A DNA stretch of 64,000 nt from Acidocella facilis ATCC 35904 (GTDB taxonomy: Bacteria; Pseudomonadota; Alphaproteobacteria; Acetobacterales; Acetobacteraceae): contig NZ_JHYG01000006.1 in assembly GCF_000687875.1 (NCBI RefSeq), positions 186,001 through 250,000 of the forward strand. The letters are read 5' to 3'. Below are positions 50,155-58,308 of this stretch, piece after piece (within the stretch, counting starts at the first letter, position 1; every line of letters begins with the position of its first letter). The position numbers and the translations under genes were made by a program. The notes beneath the pieces were generated by a model that saw nothing but the letters and a program-made list of their open reading frames with translations, searched no databases and was not told the DNA's origin.

Positions 50155-51204
50155 ATGCTGTCTTTACGCGCCCCCGGCGCCGGCCTGCGCGCCAAGGTGA
50201 TCGGGATCTATCTCTTCCTCTTCGCCTTCAATATCGGCGCCTGGCTCTGGGCGCTGCTCTCTTTCCGCCACCACCCGGTGCTGCTCGGCACCGCTTTGCT
50301 GGCCTACATCTTCGGGCTGCGCCACGCGGTCGATGCCGACCACATCGCCGCCATCGACAATGTCACCCGCAAACTGATGCAGCAGGGCCAACGCCCGATC
50401 GGCGTCGGCTTCTTCTTCTCCATCGGCCATTCCGCGGTGCTGCTCATCGGCGTCGTCGTCATCGCGGCAATGACCGTCACTCTTGCCGATAGTTTCAATA
50501 ATTACAACGAAATCGCCGGCACCATCGGCACGCTGGTCTCCACCCTCTTCCTGCTGCTGATCGCGCTGATGAACCTGCTCATCGCCTTCGCCGTCTATCG
50601 CAGCTTCCGCCATGTCCGGCGCGGCGGCGCCTATGTGGAGGAGGATTTCGACCTGCTGCTGAACAAGCGTGGCCTGCTGGCCCGGCTGTTCCAGCCGCTC
50701 TTCCGGCTGGTGAGTCGCAGCTGGCACATGCTGGCGTTGGGCGTCCTGTTCGGGCTGGGGTTTGACACCGCCACCGAGGTCACCCTCCTCGGCATCGCCT
50801 CCACCCAGGCGCTGCACGGCATGTCGCTCTGGCCGCTGCTCACCTTCCCGCTGCTCTTCGCCGCCGGCATGTCGCTCATCGACACCACTGACGGCATCCT
50901 GATGCTCGGCGCCTATGGCTGGGCCTTCGTCAAGCCGGTGCGCAAGCTCTATTACAACCTCACCATCACCTTGGTCTCCGCCCTGGTGGCGCTGGTCATT
51001 GGTGGCATCGAGGGGCTGGGGCTCATCGCCTCGGAATTCGCCCTCGGCGGCTGGTTCTGGGACCATGTCAGCGCCCTTAACGACCAGTTCGGCGCCATCG
51101 GCTATATCATCATCGGGATTTTCATCCTGAGCTGGGTCGTCTCCACCCTGGTCTATAAATTCAAGCGCTATGACGAGCTGGAGATCACCGCCGCCCAGCC
51201 CTGA
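50155..51204 (+). CDS. NiCoT-family nickel/cobalt transporter
   Basis: 349 residues with about eight membrane segments. The signature RHAVDADHIAAIDN (residues 56-69) in the second span and the later GLGFDTATEVTLLGI and FAAGMSLIDTTDGILM motifs define the NiCoT family (HoxN/NixA/NhlF). The riboswitch upstream points to cobalt as the physiological ion, serving the cobalamin genes at 59715-64000. The ATG at 50155 follows GAGGCAAACC; transport direction is inward. Confidence 0.93.
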   Translation: MLSLRAPGAGLRAKVIGIYLFLFAFNIGAWLWALLSFRHHPVLLGTALLAYIFGLRHAVDADHIAAIDNVTRKLMQQGQRPIGVGFFFSIGHSAVLLIGVVVIAAMTVTLADSFNNYNEIAGTIGTLVSTLFLLLIALMNLLIAFAVYRSFRHVRRGGAYVEEDFDLLLNKRGLLARLFQPLFRLVSRSWHMLALGVLFGLGFDTATEVTLLGIASTQALHGMSLWPLLTFPLLFAAGMSLIDTTDGILMLGAYGWAFVKPVRKLYYNLTITLVSALVALVIGGIEGLGLIASEFALGGWFWDHVSALNDQFGAIGYIIIGIFILSWVVSTLVYKFKRYDELEITAAQP

Positions 51205-51210
51205 GCCGTC

Positions 51211-52239
51211 TCACGCCTGCAGCGTCCGCGCCCGGATGCGTTCCGGGGCGGCGCCAAACCAGCGCTTGCAGGCGCGCGAGAACGGGCTCAGCTCGGCATA
51301 GCCCAGCAGCTGCGCCACGCCCGAGATCGGCAGATGCGCCTGGCCCAGATAGCTCGCCGCCAGCGCCCGGCGCACATCCTGCACCGCCTGCGCATAGGTC
51401 AGCCCGTTCTCCGCCAGCCGGCGCTGCAAGGTCCAGCGCGCCAGCCCCAAAGCCTGCGCCACCTCCGCCACCGGCGGCGCCCCCTCGGGCAGGCGCGAGC
51501 GGATTTCCGCCCGCACCCTTGCCTCCAGCGGCACGATCTTGCCCGGCAGCCGGCGTTGATAAACCTGTGCCGCCAACGCCGCGAACCGCCCGGCATCCGC
51601 GCTGGGCATCCGCCGCGCCAGATCCCCGGGGCGGAAAATAATCGCATTCGTGCGCTGCCCGAAAAACACCGGCGCCCCGAACACCGCCTCATGCGCCCGC
51701 GCATCGCCAGGTGCCGGGTGCTCAAACTGCACCTCCTCCGCCCGAAACCCCGGCCCATAGGCGGTGCGCAGGATGTTCTGGAACATCGCGATGGTCAGCT
51801 CCGCATCCTGCCGGCGCTCGAAAATCCGCCAGTCGACAATCCGGTATTCCAGCCGCAGCAACCCGGCTTCCGCCACCAGCCGCGCCTCGCTGGCCTGCTG
51901 GTGCAGGGGAAACAGATCCGTCAACTGCCGCAACGCCGTGCCGATGCTGGGCGCGGCCAACGCCAGATCCCCCACCAGCCCATGGCTGGAGGCCGGAAAA
52001 TCCCGCCCATAAAGCAGCCCGAAATCCGCCCGGCCGGACAGCAGCGCGGCGCGCTCCATCACCTCGACATAAGAGGACAAAGCGAGCCCCCCCTCGCTAT
52101 CCGCCCGCAAGCCAGACGCATCCACCCCGGCCGGCCCGAACACCCGGTCCGCATCCGTCCGCAACTCCTGCAATAACGGCAACAGCCCCGCCGTGGCACA
52201 TAACGCCACCCGCGGCACCCCACCCGCACCCAACCCCAT
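51211..52239 (-). CDS. AraC-family transcriptional regulator
   Basis: 342 residues. N-terminal ligand-binding domain of the AraC_binding_2/OruR type (LSSYVEVMERAALLSGRADF, YGRDFPASSHGLVGDLALAA) and a C-terminal double helix-turn-helix (PPVAEVAQALGLARWTLQRR, YLGQAHLPISGVAQLLGYAE, LSPFSRACKRWFGAAPERIR). Convergent with the NiCoT gene, 6 bp apart. No clear target; perhaps the sugar or aldehyde genes nearby. An alternative start at an internal Met is possible. Confidence 0.88.
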   Translation of the reverse strand: MGLGAGGVPRVALCATAGLLPLLQELRTDADRVFGPAGVDASGLRADSEGGLALSSYVEVMERAALLSGRADFGLLYGRDFPASSHGLVGDLALAAPSIGTALRQLTDLFPLHQQASEARLVAEAGLLRLEYRIVDWRIFERRQDAELTIAMFQNILRTAYGPGFRAEEVQFEHPAPGDARAHEAVFGAPVFFGQRTNAIIFRPGDLARRMPSADAGRFAALAAQVYQRRLPGKIVPLEARVRAEIRSRLPEGAPPVAEVAQALGLARWTLQRRLAENGLTYAQAVQDVRRALAASYLGQAHLPISGVAQLLGYAELSPFSRACKRWFGAAPERIRARTLQA

Positions 52240-52483
52240 TTTTATGCGCCTCCTCCCGCCACCCCAATAGGGCCGTGGTGGGCGTTTCTCCTGAGGGGGG
52301 AGGTTAGGCCGGGTTGGGGGTGGGGGGCAAGGTGGAGAGGCGTGTCTCGTATTCTGAGAATTGTGTTGTTGAATTTCGGATGGCGCGCTATCAGCTCTAT
52401 TTCGAGGCAGAGGTTGCCCCTAGTTGCGGGAACCATTACGATTCACAATGTGTTGGCTCTTGGTCAAGTGAAAGGAGAGCGGA

Positions 52484-53122
52484 ATGTCTTGTGTACCCGG
52501 CGTTGTCGCTGCTTTTACTGAAGATCAGGCAGAGCGGTTGACGCATGTCAGCAGGAAGCAGCTTAGGTATTGGGATAAGACCGGTTTTTTTGTCCCAAGC
52601 ATCGGGTCGGAGAACCGGCAGCTGCCGTATAGCAGGCTTTATTCTTTTAGGGACTTGGTTTCGCTAAAGGTTTTAAATGCTCTAAGAAATGAGGCCAATG
52701 TTTCTCTTCACCATCTGCGCGAAGTGAAAGATAAGCTATCACATCTGGGCGATGATCTTTGGGCTAAAACAGTTCTTTACGTGCTAAATAAGCGGGTTAT
52801 TTTTCATAATCCGGAGGCGGATGCACGTGAGGAAGTTGTCTCCGGACAAGCGATTTTGGAAATTCCTTTGCGGATTGTTTCGTCTGGTGTCGAAGACGCA
52901 ATTGATATGTTGCGTAATCGCGATCAGGGACAGTTTGGGAAAATCGAAAAACACAAAAACGTCGCGCATAACGCTGCTGTCGTAGCCGGTACACGTATTC
53001 CTGTTCGGAGTATCAAAGCTTTTTCTAAGGCTGGGTATTCTGCAGATCAAATTCAAAAAGAATATCCAACACTCACTCTTCAGGACATTGAGGCAGCGCT
53101 GAAATACAGTGAGGTTGCTTGA
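52484..53122 (+). CDS. MerR-like/DUF433 antitoxin
   Basis: 212 residues. The N-terminal part is a MerR-like winged helix (LTHVSRKQLRYWDKTGFFVP, YSFRDLVSLKVLNALRNEAN, HHLREVKDKL). The C-terminal part is a DUF433/VapB-like helix-turn-helix (NAAVVAGTRIPVRSIKAFSK, AGYSADQIQKEYPTLTLQDI). A GAAAGGAGAGC site precedes the ATG. The stop overlaps the TTG start of the next gene. GC is far lower than in neighbouring genes (many AAA, GTT and TTT codons), which suggests recent transfer. Likely antitoxin and autorepressor. Confidence 0.82.
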   Translation: MSCVPGVVAAFTEDQAERLTHVSRKQLRYWDKTGFFVPSIGSENRQLPYSRLYSFRDLVSLKVLNALRNEANVSLHHLREVKDKLSHLGDDLWAKTVLYVLNKRVIFHNPEADAREEVVSGQAILEIPLRIVSSGVEDAIDMLRNRDQGQFGKIEKHKNVAHNAAVVAGTRIPVRSIKAFSKAGYSADQIQKEYPTLTLQDIEAALKYSEVA

Positions 53123-53526
53123 ACCGGAAAAAAGCCCAATTTCGAGTGATGCTCGATGAAGGCGTTCCTGTTTCAGTAGGTCATGTATTTGAAAGTCTTG
53201 GTCAAGAAGTGATTTTCTATAGGGACGTTTTACCCGAAAGCGTTCCCGACCATGTAGTCGCAGTCGCAGCACTTACAAATAATGCGATCTTAGTTGCAAT
53301 TGATGAAGACATGCGGAGGATAGCCAGAAAGTATGGTCAAAAAGGTCAAGATCCAAGATATGCCAAGCTTAATCTAATTCATCTGTGCTGCGACAGTGTG
53401 CTTGCTTCGAAGCGCGCAGACCATGCATTTTCGTTTATCGAGTTTGAATGGAACTTCAATATTAAAAAACCGGCGCGGCGGATGTGGATCGAAATTGGCG
53501 CCCATTACCTAAAGACGCATCGTTAA
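53119..53526 (+). CDS. DUF5615 PIN-like toxin
   Basis: 135 residues from a TTG that overlaps the antitoxin stop (TTGA). The N-terminal LDEGVPVSVGHVFESLGQEV, an internal ESVPDHVVAVAALTNNAILV and AIDEDMRRIARKYG carry acidic residues in the PIN-like order, fitting the DUF5615 nuclease-like family usually paired with DUF433 proteins. Predicted to be an RNase toxin. AT-rich like its partner. A 16-bp perfect hairpin follows at 53548-53586. Confidence 0.8.
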   Translation: MNRKKAQFRVMLDEGVPVSVGHVFESLGQEVIFYRDVLPESVPDHVVAVAALTNNAILVAIDEDMRRIARKYGQKGQDPRYAKLNLIHLCCDSVLASKRADHAFSFIEFEWNFNIKKPARRMWIEIGAHYLKTHR

Positions 53527-53547
53527 GGTAAAGAGAAGTTACTTTTC

Positions 53548-53586
53548 AAACCAGCCGGATTGGCTTTTATCCAATCCGGCTGGTTT
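53548..53586 (+). terminator. Strong hairpin after the toxin-antitoxin pair
   Basis: Arms 53548-53563 and 53571-53586 pair perfectly over 16 bp (AAACCAGCCGGATTGG and its complement) with a 7-nt loop that contains TTTT. It lies 22 bp past the toxin stop. It probably ends the toxin-antitoxin transcript and may shield the remnant downstream from read-through. Confidence 0.7.
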
Positions 53587-53595
53587 GTGGTGGTT

Positions 53596-53676
53596 CCTAC
53601 CCCCCGTACCCCAACACGCTCTTGATCTCCAAGAAATCATGCATCGCCCAATCGGCATATTCGCGCCCATTGCCGC
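53596..53676 (-). pseudogene. Duplicated 3' end of an aldehyde dehydrogenase gene
   Basis: These 81 bp match 54211-54291 with only two differences and encode on the minus strand the same ending, NGREYADWAMHDFLEIKSVL followed by GYGG and a stop. No other part of the dehydrogenase is present, so it is a remnant or partial duplication. The two copies form a direct repeat around the small secreted-protein gene at 53723-54166. Confidence 0.85.
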
Positions 53677-53722
53677 CCGGCGCAAACCCGTTACGTTCCC
53701 GCATGACCACCCGCGAGGCTCC

Positions 53723-54166
53723 ATGACCCGCTTGCTTGCGCTTCTCGCCGCTCTGGCCCTCACAGCCCCGGCCGACGCCGCCCCCTGTCCTGTCACGCCG
53801 CTCCAAAATCATGGTGCGGATTTGGTTTTCGGCGCCTTCAAGGCGCACATGGTCAGCGATAGCGACCCCGGCAACAGCGCCGCCTGGGAAGGCCCGCTGA
53901 TCATCAGCGCCGGTGGCAAAAGCTGCGAGGCGGATATTTCCATCATCACCCCGCCCTTCTTCCTTGCCGGCGCGCATGATCTTTACGTCACCACCTATAG
54001 CGGCAGCGAAAGCACGCAATATCTGGTTGATGCCCGCAATTGCCACGTGCTTTGGGCAAGCCCTCTCTTCACCGGCAATCCAGCGCTGCGCGGCGGCGAT
54101 GTCTTCATCTATCCGGATGCAAAACCGGTCCGCATTCAGCCCGATTGCCGGCCGGCAGACCCATAA
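53723..54166 (+). CDS. Small secreted protein of unknown function
   Basis: 147 residues from the ATG at 53723. A Sec signal peptide (MTRLLALLAALALTAPADA, cleavage likely after ADA) is followed by a short domain with three cysteines after the signal region (APCPV, SCEAD, NCHVL) plus a late DCRP, perhaps two disulfides. LYVTTYSGSESTQYLVDARN and GGDVFIYPDAKPVRIQ suggest a small beta structure. No family recognised. It lies between two copies of an 81-bp direct repeat, so it may be a recently inserted or rearranged segment. Confidence 0.6.
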   Translation: MTRLLALLAALALTAPADAAPCPVTPLQNHGADLVFGAFKAHMVSDSDPGNSAAWEGPLIISAGGKSCEADISIITPPFFLAGAHDLYVTTYSGSESTQYLVDARNCHVLWASPLFTGNPALRGGDVFIYPDAKPVRIQPDCRPADP

Positions 54167-54211
54167 CCAGGCGAGAGGGCGCGCGCCGGCAACGCCCCCT
54201 CTCTTCCCAGC

Positions 54212-55639
54212 CTACCCCCCGTACCCCAAAACGCTCTTGATTTCCAAGAAATCATGCATCGCCCAATCGGCATATTCGCGCCCATTGCCGCTCTGCTTAT
54301 ACCCCCCGAACGACGAGCAAAAATCCGAATCCGGGTAGTTCAGATAAACCGACCCTGCCCGCATTTCCGCCGCCACATGGCGCACCTTGTCCATATCCTT
54401 GCCCTGCACATAGGCCGCCAGACCATACACCGTGTCATTGGCGATCTCGATGGCCTGCTCCAGCCCCTCATAGGGAATGATCGAGAGCACCGGCCCGAAA
54501 ATCTCCTCCTTCTCGATGGTCATGCCCGGCTTCACATTGGCGAACACGGTCGGCTTCACGAAATAGCCCCGCTCCAGCCCGTCCGGCTTGCCCAGCCCGC
54601 CGCAGGCGAGTGTCGCCCCGTCATCGATCCCGGCCTGGATCAGCCTTTGCACCTTGTCCCACTGCATCTGGCTCACCAGCGGCCCCAGCACCGTGCCCTC
54701 GGCAAAAGCCGGGCCGGGGGTCTGCTTGTTCGCCTCATCCACGGCAATCCGCACCGCCTCGTCATGCAGGTGGGCTGGCACCAGCATGCGGGTCGCCGCG
54801 TCGCAGCTCTGCCCGGTATTGATGAAGCAGGCGCCGATGCCCTGGCGCACCGCGCTGTCCAGATCCACATCCTCCAGCAGGATATTGGCGGACTTGCCCC
54901 CCAGCTCCTGGCAGACACGCTTCACCGTCGCCGCGGCTTCCCGCGCCACGATGGTCCCCGCCCGGGTCGAGCCGGTAAAGCTCATCATGTCCACATCCGG
55001 ATGCGCCGCCAGCACCTGGCCCACCTCCGGCCCGGTGCCGTTCACCAGATTGAACACGCCGGCCGGCACCCCGGCCTCATGCATCACCTCGGCGAAGATC
55101 AGCGCATTCACCGGGGCAATCTCGGAGGGCTTCAGCACCATGGTGCAGCCCGTCGCCAAGGCCGGTGCCACCTTGCAGACAATCTGGTTCAGCGGCCAGT
55201 TCCAGGGCGTGATCAACCCGCACACCCCGATCGGCTCCTTCACCACCAGCGTGCTGCCGCGCTTTTCGGTGAAGGCGAAGCTCTTGAAGCGCTCGATGGT
55301 GGCCATGAAATGCTGCTGCCCCACCCAGGCCTGCGCCTCCCTGGCAAAGCCGATCGGCGCCCCCATCTCCCGCGCACAAGCCTGCGCGATATCCTCGAAG
55401 CGCTTGTTATAGACCGCGAGGCAGCTCTCCAGCAGCTCCAGCCGCTCCTTCACGGAGCTATGCGAGAAGGACTTGAAGGCCCTCTTCGCCGCCGCCACCG
55501 CCTTGTTCACATCCGCCGCGGCGCCGCCGGAAATCTCGGTGAACACCTCCTCCGTGGAGGGGTCGATCACCGCAATCCGCTTGGCCGCCACCGGGTCCAC
55601 CCAGGCGCCGTCGATATAGAATTTCAGAAATTCGGGCAT
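54212..55639 (-). CDS. NAD(P)-dependent aldehyde dehydrogenase, second copy
   Basis: 475 residues from the ATG at 55639 (AGAGGAAGCC upstream). ALDH motifs: GVCGLITPWNWPLNQIVCKV, QELGGKSANILLEDV with the general-base Glu, FINTGQSCDAATRMLVP with the catalytic Cys, and EEIFGPVLSIIPYE. A close paralogue of 41441-42868 with the same length. Its last 81 bp are duplicated at 53596-53676. Substrate unknown; a single gene with its own promoter is likely. Confidence 0.9.
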   Translation of the reverse strand: MPEFLKFYIDGAWVDPVAAKRIAVIDPSTEEVFTEISGGAAADVNKAVAAAKRAFKSFSHSSVKERLELLESCLAVYNKRFEDIAQACAREMGAPIGFAREAQAWVGQQHFMATIERFKSFAFTEKRGSTLVVKEPIGVCGLITPWNWPLNQIVCKVAPALATGCTMVLKPSEIAPVNALIFAEVMHEAGVPAGVFNLVNGTGPEVGQVLAAHPDVDMMSFTGSTRAGTIVAREAAATVKRVCQELGGKSANILLEDVDLDSAVRQGIGACFINTGQSCDAATRMLVPAHLHDEAVRIAVDEANKQTPGPAFAEGTVLGPLVSQMQWDKVQRLIQAGIDDGATLACGGLGKPDGLERGYFVKPTVFANVKPGMTIEKEEIFGPVLSIIPYEGLEQAIEIANDTVYGLAAYVQGKDMDKVRHVAAEMRAGSVYLNYPDSDFCSSFGGYKQSGNGREYADWAMHDFLEIKSVLGYGG

Positions 55640-55756
55640 GGCTTCCTCTTTGAACACTGCAAAGAGCATAGCGCCGCCGCGCCCGCCTGGCTTGACCCTG
55701 AAATACAACCCTGAAATATAGCCGGCGCGATTATATCTAACGCGACGTTAAATTTC

Positions 55757-55774
55757 ATGTTCCACGTGGAACAT
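55757..55774. other. parS: parS-like ParB binding site
   Basis: An 18-bp perfect palindrome whose inner 16 bases (55758-55773), TGTTCCACGTGGAACA, fit the bacterial parS consensus TGTTNCACGTGNAACA. It is in the gap between the aldehyde dehydrogenase start and the ccrM stop, 12 bp from the latter. ParB spreads from such sites to segregate the chromosome, and they cluster near the origin. The match is by eye; ParB binding is not shown. Confidence 0.75.
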
Positions 55775-55786
55775 TTCGGGAACAGA

Positions 55787-56860
55787 TTACGCCTCGGGGC
55801 TTTCCTTGCGCAGCGCATCCAGCGGCAGAAGCTGCCCGTCGCGCTCGAAATGCCAGAAGGTCCAGCCATTGCAGGACGGCGCGTTCTGCACCGCCGCGCC
55901 GACCTGATGGATCGAGCCGCGATGCGCCCCGCTCACCAGCCCGCCCTCGGCCGTCACCTCCGCCTCCACCCGGCGCTGCTTGTCCATCACCTTGGTCCCG
56001 GTGCGGATGATGCCGCGCTCCACGAAGCTGCCAAAGGCGATTCGCGGCGCCGCGCGGCCGGAGGGCGGGGCCACCACCGCCATGCGCGAGGCCGGGGCCT
56101 CCGCCGCCAGCCGCCCCCAGGCCGCCTCCACATAGGCCGGATGCCGCTCAATGCCGATGAAATGCCGGTGCAGCCGCTTCGCCACCGCCGCCGTGGTGCC
56201 CGTACCCAGGAACGGGTCGACAATCACATCCCCCGGGCTGGTCGAGGCCATGATGACGCGGTGCAGCAGCGCCTCGGGCTTCTGGGTCGGGTGCAGCTTC
56301 AGCCCGTGATTATTCTTCAGCCGCTCATTCCCGGTGCAGAGCGGCAGCGTCCAGTCCGAGCGCATCTGCAGATCGTCGTTCAGCGCCTTCATCGACTGGT
56401 AATTGAATTTATACCGGCTCTGCTGGCTGCGCGCCGCCCAGATCATGGTCTCATGCGCGTTGGTGAAGCGCCGGCCGCGGAAATTCGGCATCGGGTTGGT
56501 CTTGCGCCAGATTACGTCGTTGAGGATCCAGAAGCCCAGATCCTGCATCATCGCCCCGATGCGGAAGATATTATGGTAAGAGCCGATCACCCAGATCGTC
56601 CCGTCCTTGTTCAGCACACGGTGGCATTCGGAGAGCCAGTCCCGGGTGAAGGCGTCATAGGCGGCGAAATCGGTAAATTTATCCCAATCGTCATCCACCC
56701 CGTCCACCAGGCTGTCATCCGGGCGGCGCAATTCGCCGCGCAGCTGCAGGTTATAAGGCGGATCGGCGAAGACGCAGTTGATCGACGCATCCGGCAGCAT
56801 GCGCAACATCGTCCCGGCATCACCGAGCAAGATCTGATCCAGCGGCAATTCGCGCAGCAT
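55787..56860 (-). CDS. ccrM: CcrM-type DNA adenine-N6 methyltransferase (GANTC)
   Basis: 357 residues from the ATG at 56860, the usual CcrM length; the frame stays open upstream to 56971 but lacks similarity. [14 protein letters not shown] holds the catalytic DPPY, followed by the target-recognition region, [20 protein letters not shown] and [20 protein letters not shown] for SAM binding. The C-terminal domain (about 270-357, [20 protein letters not shown]) is the RAMA domain for DNA binding. CcrM methylates GANTC and paces the cell cycle in alphaproteobacteria. A GACTC site lies 33 bp upstream. Confidence 0.93.
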   Translation of the reverse strand: MLRELPLDQILLGDAGTMLRMLPDASINCVFADPPYNLQLRGELRRPDDSLVDGVDDDWDKFTDFAAYDAFTRDWLSECHRVLNKDGTIWVIGSYHNIFRIGAMMQDLGFWILNDVIWRKTNPMPNFRGRRFTNAHETMIWAARSQQSRYKFNYQSMKALNDDLQMRSDWTLPLCTGNERLKNNHGLKLHPTQKPEALLHRVIMASTSPGDVIVDPFLGTGTTAAVAKRLHRHFIGIERHPAYVEAAWGRLAAEAPASRMAVVAPPSGRAAPRIAFGSFVERGIIRTGTKVMDKQRRVEAEVTAEGGLVSGAHRGSIHQVGAAVQNAPSCNGWTFWHFERDGQLLPLDALRKESPEA

Positions 56861-56892
56861 TTCCACAGGCAAGGCGGACCCCAAAACTAATC

Positions 56893-56897
56893 GACTC
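56893..56897. promoter_or_regulatory. GANTC site upstream of ccrM
   Basis: GACTC lies 33 bp before the proposed ccrM start, within the leader. In Caulobacter GANTC sites in the ccrM leader tie its transcription to methylation state; a similar feedback is possible here but one site by itself is weak evidence. Confidence 0.35.
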
Positions 56898-56993
56898 GTG
56901 AATAAGTGGCGGGCCGGTCGTAACCGCGTCAACCGTCTGGTCTGTGCGATTTTGGCACAAAAGCCGCACATGCACTATAACGCCTCTTCATTC

Positions 56994-57022
56994 TTGACAG
57001 TCCGGGGGGGTAAGGATAGCAA
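56994..57022 (+). promoter_or_regulatory. Candidate sigma-70 promoter of the atp F0 operon
   Basis: A perfect -35 TTGACA (56994-56999) followed after 17 bp by TAGCAA (57017-57022), or after 15 bp by GATAGC. It is 41 bp from the atpI start. The -10 is weak; the promoter is inferred. Confidence 0.45.
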
Positions 57023-57062
57023 CCGCCCAACCTTCCGGCGGATATCCGCGAGGAGCAGGTGC

Positions 57063-57359
57063 ATGAGCGACGGCCCGGAGAAACCAGGGTTTGAGGACAG
57101 GCTGGCGGCGGCGGAAGACGCGGCCCAGGGTCCCAAGCGCAAGGCGCCAGGGCAGAGCGATGCCGGCTCGGCGCAACGCGCCATCGAGCTGGCGATGCGG
57201 CTGGGGGTTGAAATGGTGGCCGCGATGGTCATCGCCGTGGTGATCGGGTGGGGGCTGGACAGGCTCTTGCACACCAAGCCATGGCTGATGATCCTCATGG
57301 TCCCGGTGGGTCTGGCGGCCGGCATGCGCAATCTTTTGCGGGCCGATCGCGGGCGGTAA
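57063..57359 (+). CDS. atpI: ATP synthase accessory protein AtpI
   Basis: 98 residues from the ATG at 57063, preceded by GAGGAG. A charged N terminus (DGPEKPGFEDRLAAAEDAAQ) is followed by two membrane helices (MRLGVEMVAAMVIAVVIGWG; LMILMVPVGLAAGMRNLL). AtpI assists assembly of the c-ring and magnesium supply and opens the F0 operon in many bacteria. It is 138 bp before atpB with a structured leader in between. Confidence 0.85.
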   Translation: MSDGPEKPGFEDRLAAAEDAAQGPKRKAPGQSDAGSAQRAIELAMRLGVEMVAAMVIAVVIGWGLDRLLHTKPWLMILMVPVGLAAGMRNLLRADRGR

Positions 57360-57396
57360 GTCGCGCCGGTATCAATCGGGGCGAAAACAGTTTAAA

Positions 57397-57466
57397 CGCC
57401 GCGCGAGCGGCGGGTCGGTTAAGTGCCGCGCCAGCGGCACGTTGGGATAAACCTCCGCGCAAGCGG
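57397..57466 (+). ncRNA. Three tandem tetraloop hairpins before atpB
   Basis: Three hairpins with the same design, GCCGC-GNNA-GCGGC: 57397-57412 (6-bp stem, loop GCGA), 57423-57440 (7-bp stem, loop GCCA) and 57455-57466 (4-bp stem, loop GCAA). Two of the loops are GNRA tetraloops. They fill the atpI-atpB gap, 31 bp before the atpB start. A cis-acting leader, for translation or mRNA processing to raise atpB or atpE output, is possible. Confidence 0.55.
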
Positions 57467-57497
57467 CAAAAGTACGGCTTCAGGCAGGGTAGAACAC

Positions 57498-58250
57498 ATG
57501 GCGGGACCATCGATCGACGCGCTGGGACAATTCGACCTGACCACCGGTCTGGGGGCCATCGGGCGCGCGGTCAATTTCACCAACTCCAACGAGGCGATGC
57601 TGGCGGCCGCCATCATCATCGTCGGCATGTTCGCCATCGGGCTGAAGGCCAAGGCGCTGGTGCCCGGCCGCATCCAGGCGCTGGTCGAGGTGCTGTATGA
57701 GTTCGTGCATCATATGTGCGTGGACACGATCGGCGAGGAAGGCCGCAAATTCTTCCCGCTGGTCTTCACCATCTTCAGCTTCATCCTGCTCGGCAACCTG
57801 ATCGGGCTGTTCCCGTATTTCTTCGCCTTCACCTCGCATATCGCGGTGACGCTGGCGCTGGCCTTGTTCGTGTTCGTGTTCTCGACCGCGGTGGGCTTCT
57901 ATATTCACGGCTTTGGCTTCCTGAAATTCTTCGTCCCCGCCGGGGTGCCGGGCTGGCTGCTGCCGCTGCTGGTGCCGATCGAGATCATCTCCTATCTCTC
58001 CCGCCCGGTCTCGCTCTCTGTGCGTCTGTTCGCGAACATGACCGCCGGGCATGTGATGTGGGAAGTCTTCGCCGGCTTCATGCTGCTGCTCACCGCCGGG
58101 TTCGGCGTGTTCGGCGCCATCGCCTCCGTCGTGCCGCTGGGCCTCAATGTCGCCCTGGCCGCTTTGGAGCTGCTGGTCGCCGGGCTGCAGGCCTATGTTT
58201 TCGCCATCCTGACCTGCCTGTATCTGCACGACGCCGTGCATATGCATTAA
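57498..58250 (+). CDS. atpB: ATP synthase F0 subunit a
   Basis: 250 residues with five or six membrane segments. The essential arginine is in RPVSLSVRLFANMTAGHVMW, and the C-terminal helix ALELLVAGLQAYVFAILTCL is also conserved. Subunit a forms the proton half-channels against the c-ring. The ATG at 57498 is chosen over the longer frame. Followed 58 bp later by atpE. Confidence 0.96.
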   Translation: MAGPSIDALGQFDLTTGLGAIGRAVNFTNSNEAMLAAAIIIVGMFAIGLKAKALVPGRIQALVEVLYEFVHHMCVDTIGEEGRKFFPLVFTIFSFILLGNLIGLFPYFFAFTSHIAVTLALALFVFVFSTAVGFYIHGFGFLKFFVPAGVPGWLLPLLVPIEIISYLSRPVSLSVRLFANMTAGHVMWEVFAGFMLLLTAGFGVFGAIASVVPLGLNVALAALELLVAGLQAYVFAILTCLYLHDAVHMH

Positions 58251-58308
58251 GGCCGGTCCGGTTCCTCCCGTTTCGCCTATAAGTTTCTGCTAAAAAGGAA
58301 AAAATTAC

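Noticed and set aside
52295-52327. G-rich stretch that resembles a quadruplex
   Set aside because: The G-tracts do not give four runs with short loops; one loop would be about 10 nt.
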